Source: Mixophyes australis (lineage: Eukaryota; Chordata; Amphibia; Anura; Limnodynastidae). Taken from it: a DNA stretch of 64,000 bases. Made by a program: the position numbers and the translations under genes. The DNA lies in NCBI GenBank assembly GCA_036250195.1, contig JAVHZZ010000010.1, forward strand, positions 81,761,257 to 81,825,256. Reading direction: 5' to 3'. Shown in pieces: positions 56,879 to 64,000 of the stretch. The notes beneath the pieces were generated by a model that saw only the letters and a list, made by a program, of their open reading frames with translations, did no database searches and was not told where the DNA came from. Positions within the stretch are counted from its first letter, which is position 1. Each line of letters begins with the position of its first letter.

Positions 56879-57699
56879 GTTGCAAATTCTGCCTGCAAGG
56901 GGTTCAGCCCTCATTATTTGTTCTGGATCATGATCACCTGTATCTGGCCTTTGAAAGACTGTCTTTTCCAACAGACTGGTGCCAGTTCTATTGTCTCTGC
57001 TGCTGGTCTCTCTAAGTAACGCCTGTGATCTGGTCTTGATTTGCCTCCTGGTATCTGACTCCTGTTTGTCCCATTGTATTGCACCTTTTTGATTGACCCT
57101 GACATTGGCTTCATTTGACTTCACTCCTGTCTATTACCTGGTACTGTTGTGGATCCTCCTGCTTCTGACCCTGGCTTGCCTGATCTTCCTCTTGTCTGAT
57201 TCTTCCAATAACACCAGCTGCTCAGCTAAACCTGTAGATTCCAGTAACCTATACCTGCAGCTATCCTATGGTGTCTGGTCTTCTCCAGTAAAACCTGCTT
57301 CTCAGCTAAACCTGGAGATCCCGGTATCCTGTACCTGCAGTTCTCCATTTGTGCCTGTTATCCAGTGCCTCCTGCTTCCTCAGTTAAACCTGGTAATCCT
57401 GTTATCCTGTACCTGCTGTTCTCCAGTCGTGTCTGGTATCCAGTGTCTACTGCTTCCTCAGTTAAACCTGGTAATCCTGATATCTTATTCCTGCAGTTCT
57501 CTAATTGTGCCTAGTATTCAGTGTCTCCTGCTTCCTCATCTAAACCTGGTAATCCTGGTATCCTTTTCCTGCTGTTTCTATGGATTTGTGCCTACTGCTT
57601 TACCATTAACTGCATCTAGTTTATAACTGTGTAACCTGTGTTCAAAATAAAGACTTTCATTTACCCTACTCTATGGTATTCATACTGGGAACCACAACA
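56879..57699 (+). mobile_element. Gypsy-like LTR candidate with internal 78-bp repeats
   Basis: Begins TGTTGCAAATTCTGCCTGC where the L1 remnant stops, contains AATAAA at 57646-57651, and a likely end ACCACAACA at 57699. CCTGGTATCTGACTCC-type phrases are typical of Gypsy LTRs of amphibians and fish, in my recollection. No target duplication could be tested because the partner LTR was not found. The 177-codon frame at 57093-57626 only reflects the 78-bp repeat. Confidence 0.4.
57220..57600. repeat. 78-bp minisatellite
   Basis: Five units; CTCAGYTAAACCTG recurs at 57221, 57301, 57379, 57457 and 57535 (last one CTCATCTAAACC). Period 78-80 bp, a multiple of three, which keeps a Leu-rich frame open. 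Confidence 0.9.
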
Positions 57700-57766
57700 T
57701 ATGAACTGACACAACATCTAGAGCCTGCAAGTTGCATGCTCCCTGCTCTTCAACAGGGGTTCCTAG

Positions 57767-58462
57767 TGTTAGGAACCCCAACAGCCAGCAACACAAAACC
57801 CGGAGTCTACTCAGTAGTCTGGTTTTCGCTGGAGCCCCTAGTGGTGGGGACAGAATTGGCCGCAGACAGCTGAGGGTCGTGAGTTGTGCACTGACTGGGG
57901 AGAACCCAGCGATAGCGTAAAGGAGTAATAGCAGAGTGAAATCCATGCAAGGGTCGAGGGCCGGCAGCAGACAGAATATCCAGTAAACAGAACCAAGGTC
58001 AGAGATCACAGGCAAATCAGCAGCGTAGGAGTCCAGGCAACAAGGTCTAAAGGCACAGGCAATCAAACAAAGTCAGGAAACAGGCAAAGGTTGGCAACAA
58101 TAAATCGAATCCAATAGTAACAGGAGCAAGAACTATAGCAGGCTAGTGGCAGCAAGCTAGAACTATAACCGGCAGGGAAGGATTACCCCTCCCTGCCTTA
58201 TTTACTAGCACTGGTCAATAGAAAATGACTGAGGCACAGGAAAAGTAATAAGCCAGCTGGCTAATCCCTAATTTGCGCATGCGCCTGGCTGCCCTGGAGG
58301 CCGGGACGCGGCGCTACACATAAGGAGCGTCCCGACCGTTGCCTTGGCAACGGTCGGGGTAAGGCGGAAGTGATGTCCCGGTCATCATGATGACGGCCGG
58401 GACACCGGGAAACAGAGGAGAGCGAGTCGCGGCGGTGCCCAGAGCCGCCGCGGCTCGTAACA
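57767..58462 (-). mobile_element. solo LTR C (Gypsy-like), 696 bp, nested
   Basis: TGTTAGGAACCCC ... GCGGCTCGTAACA with the exact 5-bp duplication CCTAG (57762-57766, 58463-58467). It reads TGTTACGAGCCGCGGCGG from the minus strand, followed by CpG-rich U3 sequence and a TAAATAAGG TATA-like word, so minus orientation. It is inserted between the LTR-like sequence at 56879 and the gag-like remnant at 58480. Related to LTR B at 22316. Confidence 0.88.
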
Positions 58463-58479
58463 CCTAGTGTGTTGGAATA

Positions 58480-58875
58480 TGAACTCAGTGTTTAAAATCC
58501 CCGAGACCATGTCTGCTACTATGTCTGAAAATCCTCACTTTTAGATGCTCTAATTTGATATTTTACAACTTCGCTTTCAAATGACACAGGTCTTATAACC
58601 AGATTTGCTCAAACAGCTCCCTGTTTCCGTTTTGTGCGGCTCCTGCTTGAATACTAGTTCTGGAGCAAATATTTAATTTTGCAGAAAGAGCATCCAGTCC
58701 GAAGTACATTCTCCAGAGTCTTTGTTTTACTATAAAAAGACCTATTGTTCAGCACTTAAACATATGGCCACTGCCACTAAGGCTCCTATACCTGCAGACC
58801 ATCCACATTCCTCTCTGACTGGAGAGGAATGCACACACAGAAGGGCTAACCAACTATGTCTTTACGTCTTATGCC
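58480..58875 (+). pseudogene. Gypsy-type gag C-terminal remnant
   Basis: A forward frame (58722) reads HSSLTGEECTHRRANQLCLY. This resembles the segment just before and into the CCHC zinc knuckle of Gypsy gag (LTxEE...RRxxxLCLYCG). The Cys of the knuckle is not met in frame: instead the sequence runs into the 33-bp minisatellite. Upstream to 58480 the frame has stops. Gag would package the element RNA; this piece is non-functional. Together with the LTR-like sequence at 56879 it may be one plus-strand element split by solo LTR C. Confidence 0.45.
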
Positions 58876-59395
58876 CAGTCCAGGCCTTCCAAGTTGTGTG
58901 CCCAGTCTGGGCCTTCCAAATTTTGTGCCCAGTCCAGGCCTTCTGAATTTTGTCCCTAGTCCAGGTCCTCCGAGCTGTGTGCTCAAACCTAGCCTTTCAG
59001 GTTGTGTGCCCAGACTGTGCCTTCCAAGTTGTGTACCCAGTCCAGGCCTCCTGCCAGGTCTGCCCATCTTGGGCCTTCTAACATATGTGCTCAACCAGAG
59101 CTTTCTGAGTTGTGTGCTCTATCCGAGCCAACTAGGTTACTTGTTCAGTCCAAGCCCCTTAGAATATCTGAGCACATGTTCAGTCTGAGCCCCCTAGGAT
59201 ACATGCTCTGTCCAAGCCCCCTAGGATACATGCTTACTCCGAGCCCACAAGGATAATCCCTCTAGGATACGTGCTCTGTCCGAGCCCTCTAGGATACGGT
59301 CTCTGTCCAAGCCCCCTAGGGTATGTGCTCAGTCTGAGGCCCCTAGCATACCGGCTTAGTCTGAGCCCTCTAGCATATGTGCGCAGTCTGTACCA
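58863..59395. repeat. 33-bp minisatellite
   Basis: About fifteen degenerate copies. Left part: CCCAGTCCAGGCCTTCCAAG plus TTGTGTG. Right part: CCGAGCCCCCTAGGATACAT plus GTGCTCTGT. The 11-codon period gives repetitive Pro/Ser/Leu frames on + and RPGLGTQLG frames on -. Confidence 0.9.
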
Positions 59396-59670
59396 GTCGA
59401 CGACTCCTGTTCTGCTGTTCCAGTCGGCGACTCTTGTCCTGCTGTCCCAGATGGTCACTCCTGCCCTGCTGTCCTAGTCAATGACTCCTGCTCTGCCATG
59501 CCAGTGGGGGACTCCTCTGAGACAGCTTGAGTGTCCAGAGACTGCTGCCCAGTTTGAGTGTCCATAGACTGCTGCCCTGTACAAGCCTGAGGACCATATT
59601 TCCCTGGCTTTCAGGCATGAGGTGTCACTGTTGTCTGCTCCATCTGAGGGGCCACTGTTGTCTGCTGTTG
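59396..59670. repeat. consecutive 30-, 33- and 27-bp minisatellites
   Basis: GACTCCTGTTCTGCTGTYCC recurs every 30 bp (59400-59520). Then TTGAGTGTCCAGAGACTGCT repeats once about 33 bp on. Then CACTGTTGTCTGCT repeats at 27 bp. All are multiples of three. Confidence 0.8.
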
Positions 59671-60688
59671 ATCAACCCTGCAAAGACCAGTTAATTATAT
59701 TTGATGGAGCCATTACTCAATATGTGGTATTGATCTCTCAATGTGCGGGTAAATTGGCAGTTCCTCCTGACACCATTCAGCAGGACTTAATTGCCTTCAT
59801 AATTAGGGCTTGTGCAATAAGGCACAATGATGATGACCAGCAGCACTAACTAGCAGCTTCTGATTGGCTGATTGCATATTGACCCCTCTAACTCAAAGTA
59901 CTTAAATTATTACAATGAGTGTGGCCATAATAATGTGCAGAGCATTTCATTAGGGTGTGCACCCAAGGAAATGGAGAGAGAAATACTCCTCAGTGTGCCA
60001 CCGGAGGGGCGTGTCTAGCATCACCTAGGGGGGTGAAAATATTGGAGATTGCCAAAATGTTCACACTATTCCTCAAAACAGTGTTCAAAGGATCTCTAAT
60101 AGTCATGTTGCTACCATATCCACAGTCACTGTTGAAGTGGAGACCCCAGACTTCTTCCCATGCCTTTTACATGTCCATCAGACCTCCCCACATGTCCATC
60201 AGATCTCCCTACATGCCCCTTACAGACATTTCACACCTCAACATACAGCTGGAGCCCATGCAGAGTTCTTCCCCTCCTCCACTGATTGGATGTCATGCAA
60301 CGCTGTAACCTCCTTGCATTATGCAAAGGAGGTCACGTGACACGGAAGTCTAGTCTTCAGTCAAATTGAGACAGCTGCCGATACTCGAAGCAACATGTTG
60401 TGATCTGCCTCTGGCCCACTCTTGCATTAGGGCATGGATTGGCAAAACCTCTGCACACGCCTATGAGTGTGGCTGCTGAAGTGAAACCATCTATTCCCAA
60501 TACTTATTTGATATTTTTATTTGGACGCTAGCGGGAAAGAAAGTCACATTTTATTTTATAATTTGAAAATAACAGATGTTTGTGTTTAATATAATTTTAT
60601 GTGATAAATGTGACTTTCACATTTATTAATAACACTGTCTAGACACTATTCTCTCTTGTGTATATGATGTTTGATTACTTTATTATAT
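59671..60688. other. mostly unrecognised; repeat end at about 59946-60030
   Basis: CATTTCATTAGGGTGTGCAC with the following CACCGGAGGGGCGTGTCTAG is shared with 62162-62290. Short CATGTCCATCAGAYCTCCC duplications follow at 60170-60215. Confidence 0.5.
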
Positions 60689-60796
60689 GTTAGGGAATTT
60701 AGACTGTAAGCTCCAGTGGGGCAGGGACTGATGTGAGTTGTCTATACAGCGCTGCGGAATTAGTGGCGCTATATAAAATAGCTGATGAAGATGATT
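60689..60796 (+). repeat. SINE 3' tail, truncated
   Basis: TGTTAGGGAATTTAGACTGT, GGGGCAGGGACTGATGTGAG, GTGGCGCTATATAAAATAGC, GATGAAGATGATTG. Flanked by a diverged direct repeat (AAATGTGACTTTCACATTTA at 60607 and AAATGCGACTTTCACATTTA at 60811). Confidence 0.8.
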
Positions 60797-60845
60797 GTAT
60801 ACAAATAAGGAAATGCGACTTTCACATTTAGTACTAACGCTGTCA

Positions 60846-61545
60846 GGCCACATCACTACACTATCCCTAAACTATTCCTTTGTATCGGCTATTGTGGACT
60901 GTACCTATACACAAATCTGGTGCATATGTTAGTGAGGTACGATGTACATCTAGAGATGTGTTCAACTGAACATTTTCACATAAATGCTCTTTTTCATGTG
61001 TGCATCTTTTCCTGCTTAAATTCAGTGCATTAATGGAACCAATTCTACATGAGCCCCATAATAGTCAACTTGTTCCTTTTCATTCCCACTTGTTCCTCTA
61101 TTGCCGATCCTTCAATATTGACAAACAATGCCCTTGCATATATGACCTTTCCACATATTCCAGCCTGTTTGAGTTGTGTGTCTGGCAGTAGTGACCTGCA
61201 CCTTCTGAGTGGCATTCCTCAGAACTGTCAGGATCAGTTTAAACTCAAACAGGGTCAGGCCCCAATTGCTGGTAACCTCCAGCATCAAAGAAGACACAGG
61301 TTCGAAAGGTTAAAATTCTTGTCACTCGGCTCTCAGGCTGAGGAACTGCATTACTACATGTGTGGCCAGAATAACTTCCTGTCTGGTAACAAACTGCTAC
61401 CTCTATATGGCACACAGTGAGGATTATTTATTAAGATTCTTCAAAGGTACAAATCTATACTAAATTTACCGCCAAACAACCAAAGGGCATTTAGCATATA
61501 CCTGCCTACATTAACATTAAAAACATACACTCATATACTGCTAGT
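60846..61545. other. no recognised feature
   Basis: A 123-codon frame at 61049-61420 shows no recognisable domain. Confidence 0.4.
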
Positions 61546-61553
61546 ATTTAGCA

Positions 61554-62017
61554 CAAGGCTGTCTTAACAGCATTATAGGCCCCGGGGCAAAGCAGTGCAC
61601 CGGGGCCGTATGTACAGAACCAGACACAGGAATTAAAATGTAAATTATGCTTATATTTATATATTTATATTTATTTGTGCTGTACAGCAGAGATTAATCC
61701 ACACAAACGTTTGGACACTATAACATGAGCCTTGAAGTTGTAAAACAAGAAATTCAACATAAAAATGGTACTCAGTTGGTAAATCCTACAGACAGCGATA
61801 GCACAGCACGAAATTACTATGAATTATTTATTATTAATAGTGTTCAACACAAACATTTGCAAAATTTCTGAGTTGATTAGTCTACCCAAACGTTTTAATA
61901 AAGAGGGCTTGAAGGTCTGAATAAATCTCCCAGAATAATATGCTGAAAAGTTGGCAAGTTTATGGGGCCCCTATGCTTGTGGTAACTGCCCACCGTAGAT
62001 ACGTTAAGACGGCTCTG
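61554..62017. mobile_element. non-autonomous hAT element (464 bp) with exact 8-bp duplication
   Basis: CAAGGCTGTCTTAACAGCAT ... GTTAAGACGGCTCTG with ATTTAGCA on both sides (61546-61553, 62018-62025). Shares GGGGCAAAGCAGTGCACCGG with 31621. Non-coding. Confidence 0.92.
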
Positions 62018-62157
62018 ATTTAGCAGACTGCTTTACACTCCTTCATTACTCAAAGCAAGAACCACTTAGCTCTCCAATGGGTGTTGCACTAAACCCCACT
62101 CCTTGTGGTTGACACACAAAGCTATGTCCATCACAGGTGCCTCATGGGCATGCGCAC

Positions 62158-62290
62158 CACATTTCATTAGGGTGTGCATCCAGGTAAATCTAAAAAGATA
62201 TTTGGCACCACATTGCGCCACTGGATGTGTGTGTCTAGCACCATCTAGAGGGGGTTGTTTAGCACCACACAGGGGCGTGTCAAGCACTAT
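62158..62290. repeat. interspersed repeat (CATTAGGGTGTGCA family), part
   Basis: CATTTCATTAGGGTGTGCAT, then TGCGCCACTGGATGTGTGTG and TCTAGCACCATCTAGAGGG. Homologous to 59946-60030; in both copies tandem repeats follow. Confidence 0.6.
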
Positions 62291-62366
62291 TGTCATGTCA
62301 ATCCCCCCTCTCATCATCATGCCCCCAATCTCCCCCCGTATCATCATATCCATTCAAAATCCTCTC

Positions 62367-62670
62367 CCCTCAGTTCATATTATGTCACACAGCAGTGCCC
62401 CAATTTATAATATGCGATGCAGTAGTCCTCCAGTTCATATTATGCAAAATAGAAGTGCTTCCAGTTCATATAATGCCACACAGTAGTGCCCCAATTCATA
62501 TTATGCCTCACAGTAGTGGCCTAATTCATATTATGCCACACAGTAGTGGCCCAATTCATATTATGAGAAATAGAAGTGCCTGCCGTTCATATTATGCCAC
62601 AGAGTAGTATATATTATGCCAAACAGAAGTGCCCCTGTTGATATTATGCCACACAGAAGTGTCCCTAATT
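62367..62670. repeat. 30-33 bp minisatellite
   Basis: About ten units of TTCATATTATGCCACACAGT plus AGTGCCCCAA with small changes. Confidence 0.92.
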
Positions 62671-63282
62671 TCATATATACGCACACATGATTAAACACAT
62701 ATATTAATAAAACATGTGGGCACTGGCAGCAGCTCTATTTCCGTAAGAGCGACAAACCTCTGGAGACTGCACACCAAGACCAGAGCGCTTCAGTACTGCA
62801 AAGGATTTTGGAAGAAGCTGCTGCAGCTTTTCACGTGCAGCAGCTCTGTTTCTGCCATCTTGTGTGTTTTGCAGCTGCTTGAATATAATAAGAACCGGCC
62901 GCAGCACTTCTCTGTAGTGTTCTATAAATGGACCGCCTGTACCCCCACATTAATCTGGCTATGCATTGGGGTGTATCTGGGTGCATGTCTATGAGGTGCT
63001 GCCATATACAATGGATCCTCACGTGGCTGGCAATGGGAACAGTGAAATGTGGAGTCAATGCAGGGACACTGTGCTCCAGTACTCATAACTATTGGAGCCC
63101 CACCTCCACAACTAGCATCCACACTCCTTCCTGCCCCAATGTCTTCCGCTCACAGCCACAGTGAAAGCTCTGTCCAATTTTCTGGCAATTTTGATCACAA
63201 ACCACTGTGAAAACTCCACCCATGGTAATTGTCCAATTTCAAGGTTCTATATTGCCTGACTATCCAAATCAGAGGTCATGTC

Positions 63283-63284
<2 letters not shown>
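62671..63284. other. no recognised feature
   Basis: Moderately GC-rich; nothing recognised. Confidence 0.45.
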
Positions 63285-63363
<79 letters not shown>

Positions 63364-63385
63364 TAGATAGATAGATAGATACATA
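63285..63385. repeat. (GT)n(TA)n(GATA)n compound microsatellite
   Basis: GT tract, then TA tract, then GATA tetramers. Confidence 0.95.
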
Positions 63386-64000
63386 TATACAAAATCTATG
63401 TTAGAATGAGGAATAGGGAACAAAATAACAGCTACCAGGGGGCGACATAGACACTACATTGTCAGGCCCCATAGAAAATATCTGGAGGGGTGGCCAGCAA
63501 TGCAGTGCATCATGCTGTTGCCCACACTATGATCTTCTGAGCACGTGAGGTGACATGAGTAGTGATGCCATGTGCCACCTTCACTGCGCTTGCGCCTGCA
63601 TCTTAGTGGGTCAAAGAATAATGAAACTATGACTGTTGCATGAAGTGCTTGTCTCCTGGAACTGTAGCCGCAGCACCCCTTCCAACCACTGGCAGCTACA
63701 CTCACATATACAATTTTTAAAGTTGCTTTACTTTTATCACGCTGTATTGTTTCACCTTTACCCTAGTTTTTGTGACATATTCCTCAAACAAGTTTTTTTG
63801 CTGCTGGCTTCTCCTTGATAATTGAGTGTGTGATCAAACGCATCTAGTTTTCAGAGTTGGCAAGAGGCACTTGCCATCTGCTCTGTTTGTGAGAGTAGCA
63901 TAAATAAACGTGCTGCCCAGTGACGACTTTGAAGGCCTTGAAAGAATTGTGGCATTTTATTTTCCACCCAGGATGGCATGCCCAGGGTGTGGCAAAGCAG
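63386..64000. other. no recognised feature
   Basis: Nothing recognised to the end of the window. Confidence 0.45.

Noticed and set aside
57093..57626. 177-codon Leu-rich frame that looks membrane-like
   Set aside because: Its length comes from five copies of a 78-bp repeat within LTR-like sequence; no start context or homologue recognised.

Overview
This is a stretch of a large, repeat-rich vertebrate genome, most likely an anuran amphibian. That assignment is inference from the repeat community: fold-back MITEs with TTTACTAAGCTGCGGG arms, a tRNA-derived SINE ending in GATGATG, Ngaro-type tyrosine-recombinase retroelements, Gypsy-like LTRs, many hAT elements and Tc1/mariner. There is no bacterial gene organisation, no operon, no CRISPR and no complete recognisable host gene. 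I see one weak candidate host exon (about 27.5 kb). Everything else that looks coding belongs to transposable elements, almost all broken.

Layout. 0-8.9 kb: C-rich satellite and hAT ends, a 636-bp hAT-type MITE, a MITE nested in itself, a 154-bp tandem array, and a repeat sitting between (TA)n tracts. 8.9-13.1 kb: a decayed Ngaro-like retrotransposon on the minus strand (gag, RT, RNase H, tyrosine recombinase, SGNH hydrolase). 13.2-15.8 kb: SINE tail, hAT transposase pseudogene, tandem repeats, LTR-like sequence. 17-20.6 kb: SINE head, second (TA)n-flanked repeat, fold-back MITEs. 21.7-23.0 kb: two solo LTRs only 34 bp apart, each with its own 5-bp target duplication. 23.1-25.4 kb and 37.6-40.2 kb: two full copies, in opposite orientation, of a hAT-like element with perfect 8-bp target duplications that carries an open 219/232-codon frame of unknown function between two tandem arrays. 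26.3-27.5 kb: a complete but dead Tc1 element. 28-29.1 kb: SANT/Myb-like fragments. 29.4-36.9 kb: hAT MITEs, SINEs, TTA-flanked MITEs. 40.9-41.5 kb: a solo LTR inside a (TA)n tract. 45.9-49.2 kb: hAT elements and an L1 endonuclease fragment. 53.5-56.9 kb: a decayed L1-like ORF2. 56.9-59.7 kb: Gypsy-like LTR and gag remnant with minisatellites, interrupted by a solo LTR. 60-64 kb: SINE, hAT element, minisatellites, microsatellites.

The most noteworthy item is the paired hAT-like element with the unknown ORF. Both copies keep a CRE/TATA-like segment, a 100-bp upstream array, the open frame, and a downstream array whose first unit supplies the protein's C-terminus. My hand comparison of the two ORFs gives roughly 27 replacement and 11 silent differences, which is close to neutral, so I do not claim selection for function. 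A recurring theme is that many transposons here carry internal tandem arrays. Other useful points are several exact target-site duplications that fix element boundaries, and repeated residence of one repeat family between (TA)n tracts. Family names are from recognition by eye; no database search was run.
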